A stretch of 27,070 nucleotides of DNA from an uncultured Oscillochloris sp. GTDB taxonomy: Bacteria; Chloroflexota; Chloroflexia; Chloroflexales; Chloroflexaceae. A program made the translations under genes and the position numbers. The stretch is from the NCBI GenBank assembly GCA_903877945.1, contig CAIRFY010000515.1, forward strand, positions 1-27,070. The letters are read 5' to 3'. Below are positions 1-8,400 of the stretch, in pieces. Below the pieces are notes generated by a model. The model made no database searches. It worked only from the letters and a program-made list of their open reading frames with translations, and was not told the origin of the DNA. Every line of letters starts with the position of its first letter. Within the stretch, counting starts at the first letter, position 1.

Positions 1-120
1 CCGGGTGTGACCGTGATGTGGAACGGCTTTCAACGCCTGATGGAGGTTGCTGATATGTACCGTATTATGCATCAGGATGCCGTATCTTCCCTCTTCCCCC
101 TCTCTATCGAGACAGCATAA
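1..120 (+). CDS. 3' fragment of an unidentified gene
   Basis: Frame 1 is open from the first base to a TAA at 118-120 and encodes 39 residues that include VMWNGFQRLMEVADMYRIMH. The amphipathic composition looks like real protein, and the frame runs off the window edge, so this is probably the C-terminus of a longer gene. The WxGFQRLMEVADMY stretch vaguely recalls C-termini of some transposases, but I cannot assign a family. A repeat element starts about 20 bp after the stop. Confidence 0.4.
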   Translation, partial: PGVTVMWNGFQRLMEVADMYRIMHQDAVSSLFPLSIETA

Positions 121-140
121 ACGTTCTGGGTAAAGATATG

Positions 141-216
141 CCCTCACGGGGAGAGGGGGCTGGGGGGTGAGGGCTGCACGGCGGGAGATTCGTTATTCGA
201 AAAGTATTGGCTTTAG
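141..216 (+). repeat. Palindromic G-rich repeat with a TTCGAAAAG-type end
   Basis: Positions 141-173 hold half of the CCCTCAC...GTGAGGG core that recurs at 4135-4223, 13847-13899 and 15786-15887. It is followed at 191-216 by a 26-bp end sequence (TTATTCGAAAAGTATTGG...TTTAG) matching 21 of 26 bases of the terminal inverted repeat of the element at 15739-15930. No matching left end is visible upstream, so this is a truncated or solo-ended copy. Confidence 0.7.
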
Positions 217-233
217 CCCTGGGAGCCGTCATG

Positions 234-242
234 TGCTATAAT
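234..242 (+). promoter_or_regulatory. Extended -10 promoter for the MoxR-VWA genes
   Basis: TGCTATAAT is a perfect extended -10 (TGn plus TATAAT). No convincing -35 hexamer lies 17 bp upstream, as is usual for extended -10 promoters. Transcription would start near 249, giving a leader of about 113 nt before the ATG at 362. The promoter lies about 20 bp beyond the repeat end at 216. Confidence 0.55.
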
Positions 243-361
243 TAATGATATTCCCCACAAAGAACTCTCGCCGTCCCAGCGTAGTGTCCCGTACACTGGC
301 ATATTCAGCTTGGACAAGGTCTGCGGATACGTTACTCTTGCACAGAAAGGTAGCGCCACCC

Positions 362-1276
362 ATGCTCAGTTCGATCAGCAATGTGCGTGAGATGTTGGAG
401 ACCCAGCACTATATTGCCTCCGATGAGATCTGCACGTCGATGTTTCTGGCTGACCGGCTGGGCAAACCGCTGCTCACGGAGGGCCCGGCTGGTGTGGGCA
501 AGACCGAACTGGCCAAGGCGTGGGCTGCCGCCAATGGCCGCGAGCTGATCCGCCTGCAGTGCTACGAGGGGCTGGACGAGACGAAGGCGCTCTATGAGTG
601 GGAGTACGCTAAGCAGTTGCTCTACACTCAGCTCCTGCGCGATAAGCTCGGCCAGGTATTGGGTGACGCGACCAGTCTGCGCGAGGCCGCTGACCGGCTG
701 GCTGGTGAGGAGGAGGTCTTCTTCTCCGAGCGCTTCCTGCTGCCTCGCCCGCTGTTGAAGGCGCTGATGAGTGAGAAGCCGGTGGTGCTGCTGATCGACG
801 AGATCGACCGCGCCGACGCCGAGTTTGAGGCGTTTCTGCTCGAAATTCTGAGCGACTTTCAGGTGAGCGTCCCTGAGTTGGGTACGATCAAAGCCAAGCA
901 TACGCCTGCTGTGCTGCTCACTTCGAACAACACCCGCGAACTGAGCGAGGCCCTCAAGCGTCGCTGTCTCTACATCTACATCGGCTACCCCGACCTAGAG
1001 GCCGAGCTGCGCGTGGTGCAGCTAAAGGTGCCGGGCATGAACGCGAGGCTGGCCCGTCAGGCTGTGGAGTTGGTGCAGCGACTGCGTGGCATGGATCTGA
1101 AAAAGCACCCCAGCGTCAGCGAGACCCTGGACTGGGCCAAGGCGCTGGTGGAACTGAATGCCAAGCAGCTTGATAAAACCACCCTCGACAACACCCTCAG
1201 CGTGCTGCTCAAGTACGAGAGCGACCTCCAGCGGGCCAAGCGCGCCCTCCATAGCGGCGATAAGCGGAATAACTAG
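362..1276 (+). CDS. MoxR-family AAA+ ATPase (CoxD-like)
   Basis: A 304-residue AAA+ ATPase of the MoxR group. Visible motifs: Walker A GPAGVGKT at 41-48, Walker B LLIDEID at 143-149, sensor-1 TSNN at 187-190, and an arginine-finger region LKRRC near 199-203. The frame stays open up to 245, but the ATG at 362 is preferred because AAAGG sits at 346-350 and the upstream residues are low-complexity and unlike the family. MoxR ATPases usually work as chaperones with a VWA-domain partner to mature or activate a target complex; the VWA gene follows directly. The sequence style is closest to CoxD, the ATPase that helps mature CO dehydrogenase, but no cox structural genes are in the window, so the client is unknown. 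The stop codon TAG (1274-1276) runs straight into a perfect hairpin. Confidence 0.9.
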   Translation: MLSSISNVREMLETQHYIASDEICTSMFLADRLGKPLLTEGPAGVGKTELAKAWAAANGRELIRLQCYEGLDETKALYEWEYAKQLLYTQLLRDKLGQVLGDATSLREAADRLAGEEEVFFSERFLLPRPLLKALMSEKPVVLLIDEIDRADAEFEAFLLEILSDFQVSVPELGTIKAKHTPAVLLTSNNTRELSEALKRRCLYIYIGYPDLEAELRVVQLKVPGMNARLARQAVELVQRLRGMDLKKHPSVSETLDWAKALVELNAKQLDKTTLDNTLSVLLKYESDLQRAKRALHSGDKRNN

Positions 1277-1318
1277 GGAGAGTTTACGAGAGGGTTTCAC
1301 CCTCTCGTAAACTCTCCC
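1276..1318 (+). repeat. Perfect 19-bp hairpin between the MoxR and VWA genes
   Basis: The arms 1276-1294 and 1300-1318 are exact reverse complements around a 5-nt loop, TTTCA. The left arm begins at the last base of the MoxR stop codon, and the right arm ends about 13 nt before the Shine-Dalgarno sequence of the next gene. There is no T-run, so it is unlikely to be a full terminator. A partial attenuator, an mRNA-stabilising structure or a mobile palindrome are all possible. Confidence 0.8.
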
Positions 1319-1330
1319 CTCCAGGCAGCA

Positions 1331-1336
1331 AGGAGG
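1331..1336 (+). promoter_or_regulatory. RBS that decides the VWA gene start
   Basis: AGGAGG at 1331-1336 leaves 7 nt to the GTG at 1344 but only 1 nt to the GTG at 1338, so translation should begin at 1344. Confidence 0.7.
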
Positions 1337-1343
1337 GGTGCCC

Positions 1344-2768
1344 GTGGATCGACGCATCACCGAGTTTATCGCTGGCCTGCGCGCCGCCGGGGTGCGCGTC
1401 AGCCTGGCCGAGAGCGCCGACGCCATGCGTGCCATTGAGCAGGCCGGTATCGCCGATAAGAACTTCTTTCGTATGGCGCTCCATGCCACCCTGATCAAAG
1501 ATCAGGGCGACTCGCAGACGTTTCAGGAGTTGTTCCCGCTCTACTTTAGTAGCGACGCCCCGCCGCCGATGCAGCCGCCCGGCAGCGGGCAGCTCTCGGA
1601 GGATGAGCAGCGCCAGCTTGAGGATCTGCTTGAGCAGATGCTGGCAACCATGACCCCGGAGCAACTCGCGGATCTCTTCCGCTCGATGATTATGGGTCAG
1701 CCCATGTCAAATCAGCAGATCCGCGAGATGCTCAGCCAGATGAGCCCGCCGCATATGACTAACCACCGCTACCAGCAGTGGATGGCTCGCCAGACGATGC
1801 GCGAGCTCCAGTTCAGCACGCTCAACCAGTTGCTGCGTGAGCTGATCGCGAAGCTGCGCGAGGCCGGGATGAGCGAGGCGGCCATTGCCGCGATGATCCA
1901 GGCAGCCCAGGCGAACCAGCAGGCTCTCGCCGAGCAGATTGGCCAGCAGGTTTCGCGGCAGATGGCCGAGATGGCCCAGGGCCAGGGCGCCACTCCGCCC
2001 CGCCGCCGTGGCGAGTCCGAGTTGCTCGACCAGTCGCTGGAGAACCTGGACGAGGCCGACGCCCACGCGATGCGCGCTGTGGTCAATCGGTTGGCCGCCC
2101 GCTTGCGCTCACGCATGGCCCTGCGCCAGCGCCGTGGCAAGACCGGCACCCTGGACGCGAAGGCCACCATCCGTACCAATCAGCGATTTGGCGGCGTGCC
2201 GGTGTATGTGCGCCACCGCACGCGGCACCTCAAGCCGAAGCTGCTTGTCCTTTGCGACCGCAGCGTCTCTACGCAGCATGTGATGAGCTTTATGCTGCTG
2301 CTGATCTATTCGCTACACGACCAGGTCAGCCGCACGCGATCCTTTGCCTTCATCGACCACCTGCACGACATGAGCATCTACTTCGCCGAGTCACGCCCGG
2401 ATCAGGCGATTGCGCAGGTGTTTGAGCATATTCGTCCCACGCGCAGCTACAGCACCGACTTGGGCACATGCCTGGGCGAGTTTACCCGCGATCACCTGGG
2501 CCTGATCGACAGCCGCACCACGGTGATTGTGCTGGGCGATGGGCGCAATAACGAGAACGACCCGAACCTGGCCGCGTTTGACCAGATCCGCCGCCGCGCC
2601 CGCAAGGTGATCTGGTTCGCTACGGAGGGGCGAACCACATGGGGCGTCTACGACCCCGGCTCCCTCAGCAGCGACATGTATAAGTACGCACCAATGTGCG
2701 CCGCCATGCACGAGGTAACCACGCTGCGCCAACTGGCCGAGGCGATTGACCGACTGTTTATGCAGTGA
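1344..2768 (+). CDS. VWA-domain protein, CoxE-like partner of the MoxR ATPase
   Basis: A 474-residue cytoplasmic protein without signal peptide or membrane helix. The first roughly 260 residues are helical, with a Met/Gln-rich stretch near 90-215. The C-terminal third is a VWA fold with a full MIDAS: DRSVS at 305-309, a Thr near 371 (STDLGT) and an Asp near 399 (LGDGRNN). This layout matches CoxE-type proteins, which pair with MoxR/CoxD ATPases; the VWA domain is thought to recognise the client and couple metal binding to ATPase action. It follows the ATPase gene by 67 bp and is probably co-transcribed, with the hairpin at 1276-1318 between them possibly setting the ratio. Translation starts at GTG. 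The client complex is not evident from the sequence. Confidence 0.85.
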   Translation: MDRRITEFIAGLRAAGVRVSLAESADAMRAIEQAGIADKNFFRMALHATLIKDQGDSQTFQELFPLYFSSDAPPPMQPPGSGQLSEDEQRQLEDLLEQMLATMTPEQLADLFRSMIMGQPMSNQQIREMLSQMSPPHMTNHRYQQWMARQTMRELQFSTLNQLLRELIAKLREAGMSEAAIAAMIQAAQANQQALAEQIGQQVSRQMAEMAQGQGATPPRRRGESELLDQSLENLDEADAHAMRAVVNRLAARLRSRMALRQRRGKTGTLDAKATIRTNQRFGGVPVYVRHRTRHLKPKLLVLCDRSVSTQHVMSFMLLLIYSLHDQVSRTRSFAFIDHLHDMSIYFAESRPDQAIAQVFEHIRPTRSYSTDLGTCLGEFTRDHLGLIDSRTTVIVLGDGRNNENDPNLAAFDQIRRRARKVIWFATEGRTTWGVYDPGSLSSDMYKYAPMCAAMHEVTTLRQLAEAIDRLFMQ

Positions 2769-2773
2769 CGCGG

Positions 2774-2802
2774 TTGACGCATAACCTCGCTAATGTTAGG
2801 AT
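2774..2802 (+). promoter_or_regulatory. Promoter of the Rrf2 regulator gene
   Basis: TTGACG (2774-2779) and TAGGAT (2797-2802) are separated by exactly 17 bp. The -10 is also extended (TGT before it). A short dyad CTAATGTTAG at 2790-2799 overlaps the -10 and could be an operator, for example for autoregulation, which is common in Rrf2 proteins. It begins 5 bp after the VWA stop, so rrf2 has its own start of transcription. Confidence 0.55.
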
Positions 2803-2848
2803 AGGAGGAATTGTTGAGCGATTCACTCTAGTTCAGCCAGGAGCAGCG

Positions 2849-3289
2849 ATGCGGATCTCAAGCAAAGGTGACTATGGCCTGCGGGCGCTGTTCGATCTTG
2901 CCCAGCGCTACGGCGAGGGGCCGGTGCAGAGCGAAGAGATTGCGAACCGTCAGGGCATTCCGGTGAACTACCTTAATCAGTTGCTGATCACGATGCGCCG
3001 GGCGGGGCTGATCGAGAGCCTGCGTGGCCCCCAGGGCGGCCATATGCTCGCCCGCCGCCCTGATGCGATCACCTTGCTCGACGCGATCACCGTGCTGGAA
3101 GGCCCGCTGCTCCCCGCCGAGCCGTCGCGTGAGGATCTGATGCCCACCCAGCCCGATGACTATGCGATGATCGATACGATCTGGCAGGAGTTGCGTGGCC
3201 GGATCGAAGATATTTTGGGTGAGACGACCCTCGATGATCTCTGTCAACGTAAGCGCCAGCAAAGCGGCGATGTGATGTACTATATCTAG
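2849..3289 (+). CDS. Rrf2-family transcriptional regulator
   Basis: A 146-residue winged-helix regulator starting MRISSKGDYGLRALFDLA, the classical Rrf2 N-terminus. The recognition region is IPVNYLNQLLITMRRAGLIE and the wing is LRGPQGGHMLAR. The ATG at 2849 has AGGAG 5 nt upstream; a longer open frame back to 2765 lacks a supported start. Rrf2 proteins such as IscR, NsrR and RirA bind Fe-S clusters through three Cys near residues 90-106. Here that region has none, and the only Cys is near the C-terminus (DDLCQRK), so a classical Fe-S sensor is unlikely. It more resembles CymR-like members that sense through partners. Its place between the VWA gene and bchJ gives no firm target. Confidence 0.9.
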   Translation: MRISSKGDYGLRALFDLAQRYGEGPVQSEEIANRQGIPVNYLNQLLITMRRAGLIESLRGPQGGHMLARRPDAITLLDAITVLEGPLLPAEPSREDLMPTQPDDYAMIDTIWQELRGRIEDILGETTLDDLCQRKRQQSGDVMYYI

Positions 3290-3399
3290 GAGAAGAGGGA
3301 ACAGGGGCTTCTGTTCGAGCGTATGTAACGCGGACTCCGGGGTTTGGTTAAGGTACGATAACCCCTGGTGTGTTCTCGCTTTCCCACAGGTACGACGCG

Positions 3400-3408
3400 T
3401 GGTATTAT
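3400..3408 (+). promoter_or_regulatory. Candidate extended -10 promoter for bchJ
   Basis: TGGTATTAT fits TGn plus a -10-like TATTAT at 3403-3408; the -35 position holds a weak TTTCCC. The 207-bp gap 3290-3496 contains no other clear feature and no obvious terminator after rrf2. Confidence 0.35.
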
Positions 3409-3496
3409 AGTGTGCGTAGTCCGCAATCTGAACTACATATATGTCATCTCTGTCATCGACCCTGGGTAGCAGTGCCACTCAGGGTGGGAGGACGCT

Positions 3497-4093
3497 GTGG
3501 GATTGGCCACCATGTCTGCGGCCAGGATCGGCCCAAACTCGATCATCCAGACGGTCGCGGTGTTACGCGAGGTCTACACGCCTGATGAGCTACGCACAGT
3601 GCTCACCGGCAAGGCAGCGGGCTACCTAAGCCACCTGCCGCACGAGATGATCCCAGAGGTTGAATTTCATGAATTGGTTGAACTCCTCACCGCACGGCTC
3701 GGGGTCGAGCGGGCCGGTGAGATCCTGCACCGCTCCGGCGAACTCACCGCCGACTACGTGCGGGCCAACCGTATCCCGGCCCCGATCCGCACGGTGCTGG
3801 GTCTGCTCCCCGCCCCGATTAGCCTGCGTCTGTTTCTCTTGGCGATCAGCAAGCATGCGTGGACGTTTGCCGGTAGCGGCGCGTTCAGCTTTAGCATCGG
3901 TCGCACGCCTTCGGTGAGCATTGGGAAGTCTGTGAGCCGGGACACCTCAGGCATCGCCGCTGTGCTCTGTCGTTACTACTGCGGCGCCTTCACTCAACTG
4001 CTGCGCCGCGTGGTAAGTTCGCGAATCAGCCTGCGTGAGGTGGCCTGCCAGGCCCGTAGCGGTAGCGCCTGTGTCCATCAGATTGTGATGTAA
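3497..4093 (+). CDS. bchJ: BchJ, bacteriochlorophyll biosynthesis V4R-domain protein
   Basis: A 198-residue protein of the BchJ family. Recognisable features are the N-terminal NSIIQTVAVLREVYTPDELR, the DYVRANRIPAPIRTVL segment, AWTFAGSGAFSFSIG, and a C-terminal V4R domain with paired cysteines (VACQARSGSAC near 182-192). BchJ was first named 4-vinyl (8-vinyl) protochlorophyllide reductase; later work assigns the reduction to BciA or BciB, and BchJ is seen as an accessory or substrate-handling protein. The GTG at 3497 follows GGGAGGA at 3486-3492; the next ATG (3512) is too far from that site. The stop TAA (4091-4093) is also the first three bases of a repeat end. This gene is the best local sign that the host makes bacteriochlorophyll. 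Confidence 0.85.
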   Translation: MGLATMSAARIGPNSIIQTVAVLREVYTPDELRTVLTGKAAGYLSHLPHEMIPEVEFHELVELLTARLGVERAGEILHRSGELTADYVRANRIPAPIRTVLGLLPAPISLRLFLLAISKHAWTFAGSGAFSFSIGRTPSVSIGKSVSRDTSGIAAVLCRYYCGAFTQLLRRVVSSRISLREVACQARSGSACVHQIVM

Positions 4094-4134
4094 GGCAAGG
4101 GTTCAGAACAGCTTGACAGTTTGCCGCCGATCAG

Positions 4135-4223
4135 CCCTCACCCCCCCAGGGGGAGAGGGGGAGTATTTCGCACCAGAGCGCAATCTACTCCCCTCTCCCT
4201 AGGGAGAGGGGCAGGGGGTGAGG
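4135..4223 (-). repeat. CCCTCAC...GTGAGGG core repeat, copy 2
   Basis: This is the same core as 15786-15887 in opposite orientation. The 28-nt centre (AGTATTTCGCACCAGAGCGC and the following 8 nt) matches the reverse complement of the other copy at all but about 3 positions. The flanks are GGGGAGAGGGG-type palindromes. Confidence 0.75.
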
Positions 4224-4262
4224 GCCGCACAGAACTGTAAAGTGAATTTGCCAAACCTTGTC

Positions 4263-4396
4263 TAAGGCATGTTTCAAAATGGGTACATTCAGCTTTACAG
4301 TCTTGCGATGAGGCGATGAGGCGATGAGGCGATACGGAACGCCTCACCGCGTCATCGTTTCATCGCTGAACTGTCAAGCTGGATTGAACCATCCCT
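4263..4396 (-). repeat. MITE-like element, copy A, with GCGATGAG tandem
   Basis: About 134 bp with imperfect inverted ends (TAAGGCATGTTTCAAAATGG at left; the complement of GGATGGTTCAATCCAGCTTG at right). It is nearly the same as the inverted copy at 26886-27029. It contains three exact GCGATGAG units at 4305-4328 followed by a degenerate GCGATACG; the other copy has four units. No coding potential. Confidence 0.8.
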
Positions 4397-4472
4397 AAGG
4401 GGCAGGGGGTGAGGGCTAACCGGCAGTAAACTGATGTATCCATAAACCTTGTCGAAGAGAGTACGACCCGAT

Positions 4473-5408
4473 ATGGTAAAGCATTTTCTCTCGGTAACTG
4501 ACCTGAGCCGGGCTGAGGCGGAAACCCTCCTCGACCGGGCATCCGCCCTGAAGGCCGAGTGGCACGCTGGCGGCAGGGGCGTTCATCCCGGTTTGCCGCT
4601 TCAGGGGAAGACCTTGGCCCTGGTCTTCGAGAAGCCCTCGTTGCGCACCCGCGTGGCCTTCGAGGCCGGGATGACCCAGCTCGGCGGGCACCCCAGTTAC
4701 CTCTCAGCCAATGACATCGATATGGGCGGGCGCGAGAGCGTGCCTGATGTGGCGCGCAACCTGAGCCGCTGGGTGCAGGTGATCGCCGCCCGCGTGTTTA
4801 AGCACAGCACGGTCGAGACCCTGGCCCGCTACGCGACAGTACCGGTGATCAACGCGCTCTGCGATGTGGAACACCCCTGTCAGGCTCTCGCCGATATGCT
4901 CACTCTGCGCGAGCGCTTCGGGCGCACTCAGGGTTTGAAGCTGGCCTATGTGGGCGACGGAAACAATGTTTGCAACTCGCTGATGCTGCTCGGCGCGATG
5001 CTCGGGGTCAGCGTGGCCGTGGCCGCGCCGCCCGACTACCGGCCTGCGCCGGAGTTTGTCGAGCGGGCCGAAGCTCTGGCAGGCGAGAACGACGCCGCGA
5101 TCACGATCACCACCGCGCCGGGAGAGGCCGTGGCGGGTGCCGACGCAATCTACACCGATGTCTGGACATCAATGGGCCAGGAACACGAGTCGGCCCGCCG
5201 CCGTCCCGCCTTCCAGCCCTATCAGGTGGACGCAGCATTGTTGGCCCAGGCAAACCCGCAGGCGGTGGCCATGCACTGCTTACCTGCTCACCGTGGCGAA
5301 GAGGTCACGGCTGAAGTGATCGACGGCCCGCGCTCGGTGATCTTTGATCAGGCGGAGAACCGCCTGCATGTGCAGAAGGCTCTTGTGCTGACGCTTCTAG
5401 GAATGTAA
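4473..5408 (+). CDS. argF: Ornithine carbamoyltransferase
   Basis: A 311-residue enzyme that joins carbamoyl phosphate and ornithine to citrulline in arginine biosynthesis. Motifs in order: carbamoyl-phosphate site EKPSLRTRVAFEAG (SLRTR variant of STRTR), VIAARVFKHSTVE, HPCQALADMLT, the DVWTSMGQE ornithine loop, and MHCLPAHRGEEV with the catalytic Cys. The length is typical. The frame extends to a TTG at 4449, but the ATG at 4473 gives the standard start MVKHFLSVTDLS and has GAAGAGAG upstream; the upstream sequence is repeat-derived. No other arg gene is nearby. The TAA stop at 5406-5408 overlaps the start of an A/T-rich palindrome. Confidence 0.95.
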   Translation: MVKHFLSVTDLSRAEAETLLDRASALKAEWHAGGRGVHPGLPLQGKTLALVFEKPSLRTRVAFEAGMTQLGGHPSYLSANDIDMGGRESVPDVARNLSRWVQVIAARVFKHSTVETLARYATVPVINALCDVEHPCQALADMLTLRERFGRTQGLKLAYVGDGNNVCNSLMLLGAMLGVSVAVAAPPDYRPAPEFVERAEALAGENDAAITITTAPGEAVAGADAIYTDVWTSMGQEHESARRRPAFQPYQVDAALLAQANPQAVAMHCLPAHRGEEVTAEVIDGPRSVIFDQAENRLHVQKALVLTLLGM

Positions 5409-5460
5409 AATTCAAAATTCAAAATGGTCGCACATGGCGTCCTTTTGCATTTTGAATTTT
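5407..5460. repeat. A/T-rich inverted repeat after argF
   Basis: Two direct copies of AAAATTCAAAAT (5407-5418 and 5414-5425) face ATTTTGAATTTT at 5449-5460, with about 23 nt between. The sequence type resembles the perfect TGCAAAA palindrome at 16702-16760. It begins inside the argF stop codon and could form a hairpin in the argF mRNA. It separates argF from the TPR gene. Confidence 0.65.
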
Positions 5461-5482
5461 GCATCTTGCATTGTTTAACGCT

Positions 5483-8400
5483 ATGGCAGGAAATCGCGCA
5501 ATCTTCGAGCGAGCGATGGAGCAGAGCCGTGAGGCCGCCCGTGGCGGGCACTGGGAGGATTCGCTCAAAAGCGCGATCCGTGCGCTCCAGGAGTTCTCCA
5601 GTGACGCCGATGCACGGATCGCCGCTGCTGTGGCCCTGTTCAACACCGACAAGCTTGATCGTGCCCTCCAGATCTTTGAAGAACTGCGGGCATCTGATCA
5701 GAATAACCCGTTTCACCTTGGCTATATCGCGCAGTGCAACAGCCGCCAGGGAAACGCGAGTGCGGCGGTGACGAGCTATCGGAGCCTGGCCGATCTGCAT
5801 ATCGCCCAGCACCGCCCGGCCCAGGCCGTTGACCCGCTGCGTGAACTGCTCGCCTTACGTCCTGACTTGGACGATGATCGGCGCAAGCTGGCGAAGCTCT
5901 ACGAGGAACTCGGGGCGGCACGCGAGGCATCGAGCGAACACCTGACCCTGGCCCGTCACCTCTATGATGCCCGACAGCTTGACGCTGCCGCTGAGGTGGC
6001 CGAACTCGCGCTGCGCCTTGACCCGAACTCCCGCGAGGCGAAGGATCTGATCGTCACTCTGCGCGACGCCATGGCCCGCGATGCGGGGGTTATCGCCAGT
6101 GCCCCGGCTGCCCCCAAACCCGGCAGCAACGAGCCACGGACATCGAGAAGCGGGATGACCAGTGCGCTCCGCTCGCAGCAGTTCCAGATCGAGAAGCTGA
6201 TCGAGCTGGCCATTAAAAAACAGGAGGCTGGGGACTCGGATGGCGCGGCGGATCTCTACGAGCAGGCGGTGGATGCCGGGCTTCAGCGGGCCGATGTCCT
6301 CTACTCGCTCGGCCTGATCTACCAGGAGCGCAACGACCACAAATCCGCTGTGGGCGTGCTGACCCGCGCCGCTACCGACCCTGAGTACGCCCTCTCGTCG
6401 CACTTCGCCCTGGGCCAGAGCCACCGCGAACTCGGACAGTTGCCCCAGGCCGCCCAGGAATTTGAGCAGACGATTGCGCTTGTGGATCTTGAGTCGATTG
6501 GACGCGGTGAAGCCGACGACCTGATCAACATGTATGAGTCGGCGGCGACGATCTACACCGAGATCGGCGACATCGCCCGCGCCGCCGCGCTCTACTCGAC
6601 CCTGAGTACCTTCCTTGAGGGGAAGCGCTGGGGCCGCGACCGGGCCGCCGAGTTCAAACAGCGCGCCAAGGAGCTGTCCGAGCGCAATATGTTCGCGAAG
6701 CTGCGCACCCTTGGCTCCGGCTCGTTCACCCCGCAGCCCGGCCCGGATGCGCCCTCGCTCCCCGAGAAGCAGATGCCGAGGAGCTGGGGGAAGATCCGCC
6801 CGATCACCGACTTCCTGCGCAGCGACCGCCCCGCTACCACCGGCCCTCTCAACGAGTTGCCGCCGACAAAGCTCATCTCCGAGCCGATGCTCATCCTTGA
6901 GTCGATGCCGTCGATCAGCGCGCCAAACTTTGCGCCGGCGATCAAGCTCGACACCAGTGGCATAGAGGGTGAGGCTCTCAACTGGGTCAACCTCAGCGAT
7001 ACGTACCTTGAGCAAGGGCTGATCGAGGCGTCGCTCGACGCATGCCTTGAGGTCGTCCGGGTCAACGTCGATTACCTGCCCATTCATCTGCGCATGGGCG
7101 AGATTTACGAGCGCCAGGGCCGACCCGAAGAGGCCGTGACGAAGTACCAGTTGCTGATCGACACCTACCGGGTGCGTAACGAGCCCGAGAGAGCGATTGA
7201 TGTCTACTTCCGCTTCATCGAGCTATCGCCCGATACGGTCAACGCCCGCACACGCCTGGCCGAGATTCTCAAAAACGCCGGGCGGCTCGATGAAGCGGTC
7301 GAACAATTGATCCACGTCGCCAACGGCTACTACCGACTCGGCCAGAGCAACAAGGCGCTGGAAGAGTACCGTCGCTTGCTCCAGTGGGCACCGAAGAACC
7401 GCGATGTGCATAGCCAGTATGGTCTGGCCCTTCTAAAGTTGGAGCGATTCGAGGCCGCCCTCGGTGAGTTCCGCAAGGCATTAGATCTCGGTGCCGCCAA
7501 CGACCTGATCGCAATCTCCCGGCTCAATATCACGTTGGCGCTGATGGGCGACCAGCCCGCCGCTGTGTGGGACTCGCTGGCGACCCTGCTTGATCAGATT
7601 ACGCAGCGCTCACAGGAGTTCAGCCACGTCCAGTCCGAGTATCGCTCGGCTCTGCTGATCTCGGACGCGGGGATTCTACACTATATCCTGGCGATTATTC
7701 AGCAGCACTCCGGGCAGCATAACTCGGCCCTGCTTGAGCTTGAGCAGGCCCAGGCTACGCTCGAAGACAACACCGACCTGCTGCTGCACCCGGTTCTGAT
7801 CTACCAGGCCGCCGCCGACAGCCATATCGCACTGGGCAACGCGGAGGAGGCTCTGGCCCAGTTGCGCAAGGGTCAGGCGGTGGCGGGGCGCAACCCGGCA
7901 GACCCGAACATTAAGCACACCTTCGCCGTACCCCTGGCCAAGGGCGAACTGGCCCGGCGTATGGCCGAGGCATACGCCGCCAACGACGACCTCAATGGTG
8001 CCGAGCAGGCTCTTGTTGAGGCGAAGAAGCTGGTTCCTTACGACCGGGCGATCCACACCAAGCTGGCCGATGTCTATTTCCGCCAGGGCAAACTCAGTGA
8101 GGCTCTGGCCCAGCTTGAGGAACTGGCCGGGTACTACGAGGAGCGCCAGCAGCTCGACCGGGCGATTGAGATGCTGGAGTATGCGCTCAAATTGGCCCCA
8201 AACCATATCACGATCAGCGGGCGCCTGGCGCGTATGCAGCTACGCCGTGGTTACCTCGATAAGGGCGTGGAGGGGCTGTTGCGCGCTGCTGACCTTCAGC
8301 GCAAGGCCGGACAGCTCAAGGACGCCGTCGCCTCGCTCCAGGAGGCCGCCCAGGTTCACTGGATGCTCAGCGAACACGAGAAGGCTCGCCAGGTCTACGA

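Larger units (their letters stand above)
4091..4398. repeat. Composite palindromic element block between bchJ and argF
   Basis: This gene-free stretch is built from repeats. Its outer ends are inverted copies of one sequence: TAAGGCAAGGGTTCAG...CAGCTTGACAGTT from 4091, and CTGAACTGTCAAGCTGGATT...ATCCCTAA at 4366-4398. Inside are the CCCTCAC...GTGAGGG core (4135-4223) and a further copy of the end sequence at 4263-4292 (TAAGGCATGTTTCAAA). No open frame here looks like a gene. A small fragment of the core recurs at 4398-4415, just ahead of argF. Confidence 0.75.

Noticed and set aside
245..361. N-terminal extension of the MoxR gene up to 245
   Set aside because: The added residues are Ser/Arg-rich and family-unlike, the region overlaps the predicted transcription start, and a good RBS sits just before ATG 362.
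1276..1318. Intrinsic terminator after the MoxR gene
   Set aside because: The stem is perfect but no T-run follows, and the next gene has an SD only 13 nt later in the same direction.
4305..4336. GCGATGAG tandem as a CRISPR array
   Set aside because: The units are 8 bp and contiguous with no spacers, and no cas gene is present; it is a simple tandem inside a MITE-like element.
5855..7087. 410-residue open frame on the - strand
   Set aside because: It is antisense to the TPR gene; its composition (Arg/Gly/Leu-rich without domains) is the mirror of GC-rich codons.
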